The notes under the pieces were generated by a model, which was given only the letters and a program-made list of their open reading frames with translations, was not told the DNA's origin and searched no databases. The translations under genes and the position numbers were made by a program. This document shows positions 50,621-57,092 of a stretch of 57,092 nucleotides of DNA, piece after piece; position 1 is the first letter of the stretch; the number at the start of each line of letters is the position of its first letter. The DNA is from a virus. The stretch covers positions 1 to 57,092 of IMG/VR virus record IMGVR_UViG_3300043446_004177. One strand, given 5' to 3'.

Positions 50621-51535
50621 TTACGAAGTTGGGAACGAACCGTAGATACTTCTCCAATTATAATATCCAAACGAATAACGCTCGTAACCTTTTACAAGAA
50701 GATTGTCTGTCACGAAATCAACTTGCATATCTGTTTCGAAGCGAATGCGTTCCATATAGGACAAGCCATCAATGTTGGTCAGCAAGAACCATGCATACGA
50801 AGAGGTCAAGAAATCGTTGACCATGTAACCTTCGGGCAAGCCCCCGGCCGTGGTCAATATCGCGTTGACATCGTTGTCTGCAGTGCCCGGACGCAGTTCT
50901 GTCTTTGTAAGACGAATTGCAACAGGCTCAAGCTGCGGCGGAACAACAAGCTTGCGAGCGCGTGCAAACACTTTCAAGCCTGCTTGATCTTTGAAGTTCG
51001 TACGGACTGCGATCATCGCATTCAGCAAGGTTGCTTCGTTAAGATCAACATCAGTTGAAGGTTTGTTTGCAACAGTACCGCCGTCGATCGGATGGTTCGT
51101 AGCGCAGAGCGCAACGCCGTCACCGCCGATAGCAGCATTGTACGTCGTAGCTGTGTTGAGAATATTCGCGCCGTAGATTTCCTTGGTCTGTTGAAACGAT
51201 TCAATAAGACCGAGGTTCGACGGAGCAAACTGGCTCTTGTAGAGGTTATCATCGATCGCCTTGCGGGTGATCGCGTAGCCGAGAGCAATTTCAGTATGCT
51301 CTTGGTTGTAAACAAAACGTTCGCCAGCATTGTTATCAAATGCAGTCTGACCACCTTCGGTCTTGAGCTGCGCGAGGCCGAGGTAGCGCATTTCTGCGGT
51401 ACGTTCGAGAGCCATCTTTGAGTCATGCTTGGTGAAGATCTTGTCGTATTGCGACGGGATCATCTCATATTTGCCTTCGACACCGCGAAGACCGGGGAGG
51501 AGAAGATCCTTGATCTGTGAAAGATTAACAGCCAT
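50621..51535 (-). CDS. Major capsid protein, 304 aa
   Basis: LLLPGLRGVEGKYEMIPSQY, a central A/P-domain-like region (ITRKAIDDNLYKSQFAPSNL, VALCATNHPIDGGTVANKPS) and a C-terminal RFETDMQVDFVTDNLLVKGY followed by YSFGYYNWRSIYG. The layout fits HK97-fold capsids related to Mu gpT-type coat proteins. The strong SD (AGGAGTAAAG) and place after scaffold and decoration genes agree. Confidence 0.88.
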   Translation of the reverse strand: MAVNLSQIKDLLLPGLRGVEGKYEMIPSQYDKIFTKHDSKMALERTAEMRYLGLAQLKTEGGQTAFDNNAGERFVYNQEHTEIALGYAITRKAIDDNLYKSQFAPSNLGLIESFQQTKEIYGANILNTATTYNAAIGGDGVALCATNHPIDGGTVANKPSTDVDLNEATLLNAMIAVRTNFKDQAGLKVFARARKLVVPPQLEPVAIRLTKTELRPGTADNDVNAILTTAGGLPEGYMVNDFLTSSYAWFLLTNIDGLSYMERIRFETDMQVDFVTDNLLVKGYERYSFGYYNWRSIYGSFPTS

Positions 51536-51550
51536 TGGTCTTTACTCCTC

Positions 51551-52177
51551 TTACGAAATACCAGTCGGGCCAGCGCCGTTACTGCGGAAGATTTCGTTGT
51601 TAAAGCCAACGATCACGTTGCAGTACTGAGAGGTGGGGTCGCCACCGTTTGCGCCAGATTGATACTGATAATCGACGATGATGAATGGGAAAGTAACCGT
51701 CGTGCCGACTGAAGAAAGATAAGCAGCCGACGTGCCCGTGCTTGTATTACCAGAGCCAATAGTGAACTGAGCGTATTGGCCTTGAACACCAGATGTCTGG
51801 GTTGCCAACGTGCCCGTAATCGGGAAGGAAGCACCAGAAGTCTGTACAAGGAAGCGAGCGTTCGGGTTGTCAATGACATAAGCCGTCACGTCACCCGTAG
51901 CATCCGATCCCGGCCAGTAGCGCGACCAGACGGTACGCTTCTGAGAGGTCGAAAGATAAGAGCAACCAACGAAGATGCCAGCAAGTGCCGTAGATCCTGC
52001 AGCCGCCTGCGTAATATATCCATTGGCAGTCGAGACAACAGGCATCACGGGATCACCCGTAAAAATTGGAGTCGTATTGGAAGATGCAATGCGACGGGTC
52101 GACTGTGCAAAAGTCGGAGCGCCGCCTGCGCCACCATAATACTCCAAGAAGCCGAAAGGCGCAGAAGTATTCGCCAT
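51551..52177 (-). CDS. Head decoration-like protein, 208 aa
   Basis: MANTSAPFGFLEYYGGAGGA, FTGDPVMPVVSTANGYITQA, then VFNGCSY-like VGCSYLSTSQKRTVWSRYWP. Found directly before capsid genes in related podophages. The beta-rich fold and very strong SD (AAAGGAGAAT) suggest an abundant virion protein. Confidence 0.82.
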   Translation of the reverse strand: MANTSAPFGFLEYYGGAGGAPTFAQSTRRIASSNTTPIFTGDPVMPVVSTANGYITQAAAGSTALAGIFVGCSYLSTSQKRTVWSRYWPGSDATGDVTAYVIDNPNARFLVQTSGASFPITGTLATQTSGVQGQYAQFTIGSGNTSTGTSAAYLSSVGTTVTFPFIIVDYQYQSGANGGDPTSQYCNVIVGFNNEIFRSNGAGPTGIS

Positions 52178-52247
52178 GACGGTATTCTCCTTTCAGAGAG
52201 TTCCATCATCGCACAGCGGGGCGACTAAGAAACAGGGGATGGTTAAA

Positions 52248-52269
52248 ATCTCCCACAGCGGGGGGAGAT
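52248..52269 (-). terminator. Terminator-like hairpin upstream of the capsid unit
   Basis: ATCTCCC (52248-52254) pairs with GGGAGAT (52263-52269), and TTTT follows on the minus strand. With the hairpin at 52302-52326 it forms two successive stops between the 186-aa gene and the decoration/capsid genes. A local promoter for the capsid unit would therefore be expected at 52180-52245; I see no clear one. Confidence 0.6.
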
Positions 52270-52301
52270 GAGCAATTGCGGATAGTATACTTAGTTTAAA
52301 A

Positions 52302-52326
52302 AAAAGAAAAGGGGGCCGAAGCCCCC
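52302..52326 (-). terminator. Rho-independent terminator after the 186-aa gene
   Basis: GGGGGC (52311), CGAA, GCCCCC (to 52326), then TTTTCTTTTTTTT on the minus strand. A strong terminator in the middle of the late unit, so capsid transcription may be read-through controlled or separately promoted. Confidence 0.88.
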
Positions 52327-52335
52327 ATTTCAAGA

Positions 52336-52896
52336 TCATTGTTCAGGGATTGAAGTATCATACGCCTTGGAGATTTTAGGGGCAATTTGAGCGTCTTCGC
52401 GAGATATAATGCCGCCTTTGCCTTTGGGATCCATTTGGCCTGCCTTGATATTTACTTGTTGGCGGGCCTTCATAAGTTCAATTCGGCGCATTTCGTCAGA
52501 GATTTCCTTTGGACGCTCCATAAGCACCTGACCGTCACGTTCAATCGCGCCCGTATAGCCCTTCTGCATCATTTCTGGATGCCGAGAGGCTGGTACTGGC
52601 TCCCAACCTGTGCGGATCAAGTTGTTCATATAAGCTGGGTCTTCCCACCCCATGACGGTTTTGCGTTTCCACTCATACTGCCACCCTTCTGGGGCGGTTG
52701 GGGCATAAAATTTATCAACGCCGTCATCAATATTGCCAAGATGGCCGCGAAGCTCTGCGGCGCGCTTGGCTGCGCGTGCGCGGGGGTCTTCAGAAGCCGC
52801 AGGCTCTGGCCGAACGGTTTCTTCGCGCATGGAAGGACGCTCAATAACCTCTTTTTGCGGTGTTTTTGCTTGTTGAATTTCACTTGCGGAACGCAT
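52336..52896 (-). CDS. Hypothetical head-module protein, 186 aa
   Basis: MRSASEIQQAKTPQKEVIER, then a conserved-looking KFYAPTAPEGWQYEWKRKTV, MGWEDPAYMNNLIRTGWEPV and ASRHPEMMQKGYTG. The WQYEWK...GWEPVPA.RHP pattern is common in podophage head modules; function unknown. Mostly charged with a helical C-terminus. Confidence 0.82.
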   Translation of the reverse strand: MRSASEIQQAKTPQKEVIERPSMREETVRPEPAASEDPRARAAKRAAELRGHLGNIDDGVDKFYAPTAPEGWQYEWKRKTVMGWEDPAYMNNLIRTGWEPVPASRHPEMMQKGYTGAIERDGQVLMERPKEISDEMRRIELMKARQQVNIKAGQMDPKGKGGIISREDAQIAPKISKAYDTSIPEQ

Positions 52897-52898
52897 GA

Positions 52899-53810
52899 TT
52901 AACCTGCCATCTTTCCAGCCTTTATCAAGGCTTGTTTTTGAAGAGCGTATTCGCGATCGGTCATACCGAAAGCGGCTGCGTGTTCACGTTCTGCTGCCGT
53001 CAGGCGCACAACATTTTGCCTTGTGCCGCTATTATTAGGGACAGATCGTGATACGGGTGCCGCAGGAGGGGCTGATCTGCGTTGTGTTGGTGCTGACGCT
53101 TCTGACAAAACCGACTCCTCTTGTTGCGACTGTTGTTGTTGTTTATTGATGCCCAATCGGCCCTCAATATAATCAAAATACTCATGAGTATCGACTTCGA
53201 TACCGTCATCTAAAGCATCTTGATGTGCGCGAAGAGCCCTATCAAGCTTTCTACTATCAGAAAGCAAATTTTTATGCTCTCTGAGCCATTTGGCTGACTC
53301 TGGAGTTGCCTGAGATGCCAATTTTTCAATTGGATCAGTGATTGCTTGTTGTTTAAGGGCAACTTCATATTGGTTTTTGCCAATAATAAGCTTATCCAGA
53401 TCGCTATTAGCTCTTTGAATCTCAAGCATAATGTTAGCTTGGGAATCTGCATCACCCATAGCAATAGCATCTTTGAGATTTTGTTTTAAAATCTCCGAAT
53501 TGCGCTTCACAGTCTCAATTGCATTGTCAATTAAACGCAAATTGCTATCGTTTTCGTTGTTTTTTGCAACTGCAGCCTGTTCTTGAGCTTCACGATATCG
53601 TTTTTCAGCAACTTCGCGAGCTTTTTTTTCTTCTTCAAGGCGAGCTTTTAATTCGCTTATTCCGTCTTCTATTGAAAGTTCAGGCTCTTTAACTTTAACC
53701 GAAGGTTCTGGAGCTTCTTCAATAATAAGATCGTCTTCTTTTTTCTCGGCCTCCAAAGGTTCAAGATCAAGCTCAAGTTCAATTTGCTCTGTTTTTTGAG
53801 TATTTTCCAT
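52899..53810 (-). CDS. Putative scaffolding protein, 303 aa
   Basis: Very acidic N-terminus (ELDLEPLEAEKKEDDLIIEE), long coiled coil (ELKARLEEEKKAREVAEKRY, AQEQAAVAKNNE), Gln/Ser/Pro-rich part and a conserved-type end LTAAEREHAAAFGMTDREYA. This fits capsid scaffolds located before coat genes. The last motif (A...G.T..EYA..K) recurs in phage scaffolds. Confidence 0.82.
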   Translation of the reverse strand: MENTQKTEQIELELDLEPLEAEKKEDDLIIEEAPEPSVKVKEPELSIEDGISELKARLEEEKKAREVAEKRYREAQEQAAVAKNNENDSNLRLIDNAIETVKRNSEILKQNLKDAIAMGDADSQANIMLEIQRANSDLDKLIIGKNQYEVALKQQAITDPIEKLASQATPESAKWLREHKNLLSDSRKLDRALRAHQDALDDGIEVDTHEYFDYIEGRLGINKQQQQSQQEESVLSEASAPTQRRSAPPAAPVSRSVPNNSGTRQNVVRLTAAEREHAAAFGMTDREYALQKQALIKAGKMAG

Positions 53811-53819
53811 GAGATTTCC

Positions 53820-54212
53820 TTACCAAATCATGTCTGGTTCTTTGATCCGCGCTTTAATCGACAGATCATCAAGAATGCGGCAAGATTTTCCATTTACAGA
53901 AAGGGCCCAGCCATCAGACGGACGAAAGACGACCCAATCGCCAACTTTGATTTGTTGCCCATTGAACCATTTTCCTGTCTCGTCAACAAAAGCCGATGGC
54001 CCTGTTTTAAGAACAAGGCCAACTTTGCCTTGATAATTGTCTTCATCAATTGTTTTATCGGTTAAGAGAATGCCGCTCGCTGTTTTTTGCGGACGGACAT
54101 AAATACCGACAAGAACTTGCATATTGAAAAGTTCAATATCTTTAAGATTGCCAACTTTTGATTGGATTTCTTTAACTGGATCAATGGCATGAGCCATTTT
54201 CATTGGCGGCAT
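53820..54212 (-). CDS. GroES-like co-chaperonin, 130 aa
   Basis: NMQVLVGIYVRPQKTASGIL, then LTDKTIDEDNYQGKVGLVLK and KVGDWVVFRPSDGWALSVNG match the Cpn10 fold: VLV..V.P...T.GGI (mobile loop), QGKV..VG.G and V..GD.V.F. The GIL tripeptide in the loop would contact GroEL. It lies with the scaffold and capsid genes, so it probably helps fold the coat protein with host GroEL, as T4 gp31 does. Extra N-terminal 30 residues are unusual. Confidence 0.85.
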   Translation of the reverse strand: MPPMKMAHAIDPVKEIQSKVGNLKDIELFNMQVLVGIYVRPQKTASGILLTDKTIDEDNYQGKVGLVLKTGPSAFVDETGKWFNGQQIKVGDWVVFRPSDGWALSVNGKSCRILDDLSIKARIKEPDMIW

Positions 54213-54421
54213 TACAGGCTCCTTTCATCGCGATTAGCGATATCGGTGGCCTCATCCATCAACTCCAGCGCGAGAGCCAAGCCTTGAATGATGCCCACCT
54301 GCTTGAGATAATGGGCATGGTTTTCTGCAACACCAGATGCCAGAGCGTCTTTAAGCCGTTCATATTGCTCTTTTACCTTCTGTAAAAATATAGCGTGCGT
54401 TCGTTGTGTAGTCGTTAACAT
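54212..54421 (-). CDS. Hypothetical helical protein, 69 aa
   Basis: MLTTTQRTHAIFLQKVKEQY, then KDALASGVAENHAHYLKQVG and QGLALALELMDEATDIA. All-helical, similar to small podophage proteins located before head genes. ATG 54421 follows GAGGG inside a leader hairpin; the longer frame to 54448 runs through the structured leader and is not used. Coupled to the GroES-like gene by TAATG. Confidence 0.78.
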   Translation of the reverse strand: MLTTTQRTHAIFLQKVKEQYERLKDALASGVAENHAHYLKQVGIIQGLALALELMDEATDIANRDERSL

Positions 54422-54490
54422 AGCATCCCTCAATGCTCCCTCTACCATGATGGGTGGGTCGGATGCTGGTAGAGGGATAGCACCCGACCC
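54422..54490 (-). ncRNA. Candidate structured 5' leader: H-type pseudoknot plus SD hairpin
   Basis: In the minus transcript a 12-bp stem (54479-54490 with 54456-54467, one G-U) encloses an 11-base loop. Nine loop bases (54468-54476, CCCTCTACC) are complementary to GGTAGAGGG at 54438-54446, giving the order S1a-S2a-S1b-S2b of an H-type pseudoknot. Next, AGCAT-TGAGGG-ATGCT (54437-54422) puts the SD in a hairpin loop directly before ATG 54421. Loop 1 is only two bases, so both stems may form in part or as alternatives. Likely controls translation of the 69-aa and GroES-like genes. Confidence 0.6.
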
Positions 54491-54513
54491 GTTCTGCGCC
54501 TATGACCGCAGAA

Positions 54514-56823
54514 TTACTTTTTGCCGACGACTTTGCCAGCCTTGTGCCCGTAGGCCTTGATTTTTTCCAAGCGGCCAAGACCGCCGCCCGCTGCATGATC
54601 AATTACATGCGTTGTGCGACCACCCGTATTGCGGGGCTTGTGAGCTTGGATTTCCGTCTTCTCAAGGCGACCTTTGCCGCTGCCTGCGCCCGCATCCATG
54701 TCCTTATAAGAACGATAGGCGCGACCGCCTGACTTGCGCGGCATTGGTGCGCCCTGCGGAGGCATAGGAGGCATTGGAGGCATGCCGCCTTGCGGAGGCA
54801 TTGGCATGCCCTGCGGGGGCATAGGAGGCGGAACAGGCATTGCTTTCGGCATAGGAACAGGCGCGTTTGGCATTCCCATTGGCTGCTGTTGGCCTTTGCC
54901 AGTTGCAATGACAATATTGATGTTTGTCTTGCCCTTGGTGCGACCGCCTTTTTTAAAGCCTGCTACACCTTGACCTTGTTGTTGCATTAATCTGCGACGA
55001 GAAGCATCAATTTGCTCTTGCTGCATCAAGTCTTGCAATGTGCGATCTAAAGCGCCAAAAGTTTGCGGTTCAGGTGCAACAGGCGTTGGTGCCTGCCTCA
55101 TCATAGCATTACGACTTGCTTGCATATTTGTAGAAAGCCTGTCTTCTGGTGCCGTCATTTCCTGATAAGGATTGTAGGAAACAAAAGTTGGTTCCTGCCT
55201 CATCATAGCATTACGATATGCCATTTCGTTCGTAGCAGTTGTGTCTCGCGCTCCTACATCCGCATACGGATTATAACGAAGTTGCGCTTCACGATAAGCA
55301 CGGTCTCCCATGACATCCTGCGTCTGACGATCACGCACACGCGATGCCTGATCTTCAGCAATGCGTTGAGCGCGCATTTGGGCTTCCATTTCCATCTGCT
55401 GTTGCGGATCACGCATACCAAACTGCGTTGACCCCGGCATTGGACCGCTTGCAGGCTTGTATGCAGGGGCTGTTGCAGACTTGCCAGAAGCTAATGCTGT
55501 AGCCGCTTTCTTAGCAGGCATATCGGCTTCTTTTGACGGCCCGCCAAAAAAGCTTTTATCGGTGCGATAATAATCGACGCGAGGGCCTTCGCCAAAATTG
55601 ACGATGCGTGAGCCAATATTCTTTGGGTCTACGCCAAATTTTTTGGCAAAATCTTCCTTTGTAATGCCTGCAACAGCACCTTTTTCCTCAAGGCTTTTAA
55701 TCATCTTGCTGTTGTCAAACATATCGGAAAACCAATTTCCGCCTTTTTCGTCTTCTGTTTTGCCGCCCTTTGCATGAGCATGACGACCGCCGACTGCACC
55801 GGGGATCTTGGTCAATGAATCGCCCGAGAACACGCCGCCGCCCGCATATTTCATCGTGCGACCGCCACCGCACATTTTGCATGTGCAGTCTTTGTGGTGC
55901 ATGGCTTTGCCGCCCTCTTTTAATCCCTTCATGGATTTTTGCTTATCGTGCTTTTCATCAAGCTTCGACTTCTCCCACTTTTCCATGGAGATGCCATACT
56001 TCTTGGCAAGCAAACGATCTTGGGCCTCGTCCTTCTTAGAACCTTCCCAATTCTTTACCTTGCCGCCCTTCTTACGCGCATCAGGATAATCAGGTGATTT
56101 TGTTGGGTTGCCTTTCATCGAGCCATACTTGGCAAGATTAGTAACCTTTTCCTGATCGGCATCGCTATATTGAACGCCTTTGTAATCAGGCGATGGCGTT
56201 GTTGGACGATAACCTTCTTCGACGCCTGTGGACTTGCCGCCCCACTTTTTGTGGACCTTGCCGCCCTTCTTCATCATGCCTGCGGCTTTGCCCATGGCAC
56301 GCGACTGATCCGAGATCGGATTGTCGCCAATCGGGCCGCCGCCAAACTTCTTGGCAACGCCACCTGTCTTGATAACGCCGCGGCCTTTAAGAACGTCAGC
56401 TTTTGTGACCTTTCCGTCGCCCGTCAAATCGGGGAACGCCTTGCCGCCCTTCTTGAACGCGCCGACGTGCTTTTTGCCTTCGCGCGCTTCATTCGCCATG
56501 CGAACGTCGCGATTGATCAGATTGTCAGGTGTCAGATACCGCTTTGAGCGATCCTCGGCCTCTGTGCCAATGCGTCCGCCAGATTTGCGCGGCTTACGAT
56601 CAGCACGGGCTTTTGCAGCTACGCCATCAATTTTGCCAACTACTTTACCGCCCTTCTTGTACAAACGCTTTACAAGCGGACGAGCGCCTGTCTTCACGTC
56701 GGCATTAAGCGCCTCGGGCGGTGACCATGTGGACGAATCAACTTTTTGGCTTGGGTCGGATTTGGTAAGGCGCTCTGCCTTACTCTTCATTGCCGACCTT
56801 GCGGCTTTCGCGGCTTCTGACAT
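54514..56823 (-). CDS. Large basic GG-motif virion-module protein, 769 aa
   Basis: More than a dozen short GG motifs ([33 protein letters not shown]) spread over a Lys/Gly-rich chain. An EF-hand/dockerin-like loop [13 protein letters not shown] lies near residue 130, a [10 protein letters not shown] cysteine knot near 316, a segment with helix repeats [12 protein letters not shown] and [12 protein letters not shown] near 545-585, [15 protein letters not shown], and a Met/Pro/Gly repeat (PMPPQG). Ends [20 protein letters not shown] and RNTGGRT. Widely found in uncultured podophages, never characterised. Probably internal to the head and DNA-binding or ejected. Confidence 0.8.
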   Translation of the reverse strand: MSEAAKAARSAMKSKAERLTKSDPSQKVDSSTWSPPEALNADVKTGARPLVKRLYKKGGKVVGKIDGVAAKARADRKPRKSGGRIGTEAEDRSKRYLTPDNLINRDVRMANEAREGKKHVGAFKKGGKAFPDLTGDGKVTKADVLKGRGVIKTGGVAKKFGGGPIGDNPISDQSRAMGKAAGMMKKGGKVHKKWGGKSTGVEEGYRPTTPSPDYKGVQYSDADQEKVTNLAKYGSMKGNPTKSPDYPDARKKGGKVKNWEGSKKDEAQDRLLAKKYGISMEKWEKSKLDEKHDKQKSMKGLKEGGKAMHHKDCTCKMCGGGRTMKYAGGGVFSGDSLTKIPGAVGGRHAHAKGGKTEDEKGGNWFSDMFDNSKMIKSLEEKGAVAGITKEDFAKKFGVDPKNIGSRIVNFGEGPRVDYYRTDKSFFGGPSKEADMPAKKAATALASGKSATAPAYKPASGPMPGSTQFGMRDPQQQMEMEAQMRAQRIAEDQASRVRDRQTQDVMGDRAYREAQLRYNPYADVGARDTTATNEMAYRNAMMRQEPTFVSYNPYQEMTAPEDRLSTNMQASRNAMMRQAPTPVAPEPQTFGALDRTLQDLMQQEQIDASRRRLMQQQGQGVAGFKKGGRTKGKTNINIVIATGKGQQQPMGMPNAPVPMPKAMPVPPPMPPQGMPMPPQGGMPPMPPMPPQGAPMPRKSGGRAYRSYKDMDAGAGSGKGRLEKTEIQAHKPRNTGGRTTHVIDHAAGGGLGRLEKIKAYGHKAGKVVGKK

Positions 56824-56844
56824 TTGGTTTGCTCCATGGAGGGT

Positions 56845-57092
56845 TTAGAACGGGCGTCCCCGTTTTGCCACCATAATTGCTGAAGGGTCCAATGCGGGTG
56901 GCGGCGCACTGATTTTGGCGAGCGCATGCTCGACAATCGCGGGATTATGATAGGGAGCACGATATTTTGCAACGCCACCATGGGCATATTCTTCCCAGAC
57001 ATCTTGATAAGTACCGTCAGGCATAAGCTTCTTCACCAAGCGGCGGCGTGATCCTCCGCCTTGCGGTTGCTGCGGTTGGAAGTCAGGCATAG
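56845..57092 (-). CDS. C-terminal end of the 1116-aa polyvalent protein (continues at position 1)
   Basis: The last 81 residues from MPDFQPQQPQGGGSRRRLVK to KRGRPF lie here; the Met is codon 1036 of the gene that starts at 3230, not a true start. HGGV is the final GG motif. The stop TAA is at 56845-56847. Bases 56966-57092 duplicate 1-127, so only 56845-56965 is unique. Confidence 0.88.
   Translation of the reverse strand, partial: MPDFQPQQPQGGGSRRRLVKKLMPDGTYQDVWEEYAHGGVAKYRAPYHNPAIVEHALAKISAPPPALDPSAIMVAKRGRPF
56966..57092. repeat. Right copy of 127-bp terminal direct repeat
   Basis: Identical to bases 1-127. Represents closure of the circular contig; remove one copy to get the true length of about 56,965 bp. 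Confidence 0.95.

Noticed and set aside
56845-57090. Separate 81-aa gene at the right end
   Set aside because: Its Met is codon 1036 of the longer frame starting at 3230 once the circle is closed.
1-57092. Integrase, tRNA genes or insertion sequences
   Set aside because: No tyrosine or serine recombinase motif, transposase or convincing cloverleaf was found by reading; small tRNA-like elements cannot be fully excluded without a dedicated search.

Overview
The window is a complete, circular tailed-phage genome presented as a linear contig. The last 127 bases repeat the first 127 exactly, so the unique length is about 56,965 bp. One long reading frame on the minus strand continues without a break across the join, which confirms the circle. 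Head and neck genes (P22/gp10-type stabilisation protein, gp4-like tail factor, three-protein ejection set, no tape measure, no tail tube) point to a short-tailed (podovirus-like) virus. No integrase or excision gene was found. The only repressor-like gene is a tiny HTH protein, so the phage is probably lytic. A GTA-type three-helix holin and GH108 endolysin suggest a Gram-negative host. An alphaproteobacterial host is plausible but is only an inference.

Layout. (1) Late unit, minus strand, read from about 9553 down through position 1, on across the join and down to 27809: terS, terL, portal, a 58-aa gene, a 565-aa conserved protein, an 1116-aa polyvalent protein with ADP-ribosyltransferase-like domains, a 769-aa basic glycine-motif protein, a 69-aa gene behind a structured RNA leader, a GroES-like co-chaperonin, scaffold, decoration and major capsid proteins, small basic head proteins, neck proteins, fibres, holin/endolysin cassette, stabilisation protein, GNAT acetyltransferase and two large putative ejection proteins. 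(2) Early/middle unit, minus strand, 23923 down to 9917: Sak4-like ATPase, DUF669 ssDNA-binding-type protein, YqaJ exonuclease, DNA methyltransferase, TET-associated-type glycosyltransferase, PD-(D/E)XK nucleases, SF2 helicase, many small overlapping genes, then separately expressed small genes with modular leaders and terminators. (3) A short plus-strand unit, 24015 to 27861: small HTH protein, primase-polymerase/helicase and five small AT-rich genes. The divergent switch is at 23924-24014 and the convergent end is at 27809-27861.

How it works together. The prim-pol/helicase, SF2 helicase, YqaJ exonuclease, DUF669 protein and Sak4 form a replication and recombination set without a family A/B polymerase. 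The methyltransferase and glycosyltransferase suggest modified DNA. The late unit builds and packages the head, and probably delivers several multi-domain proteins into the host.

Most unusual points: a hidden 1116-aa gene spanning the contig join with two recognisable ART-type domains and GG-motif punctuation between domains; a 620-bp degenerate pentanucleotide satellite in the 3' part of the early transcript; a candidate H-type pseudoknot plus a hairpin around the Shine-Dalgarno just before a start codon at 54421; repeated promoter/hairpin/SD leader cassettes; and a possible +1 frameshift at CCC-UAA near 10730.
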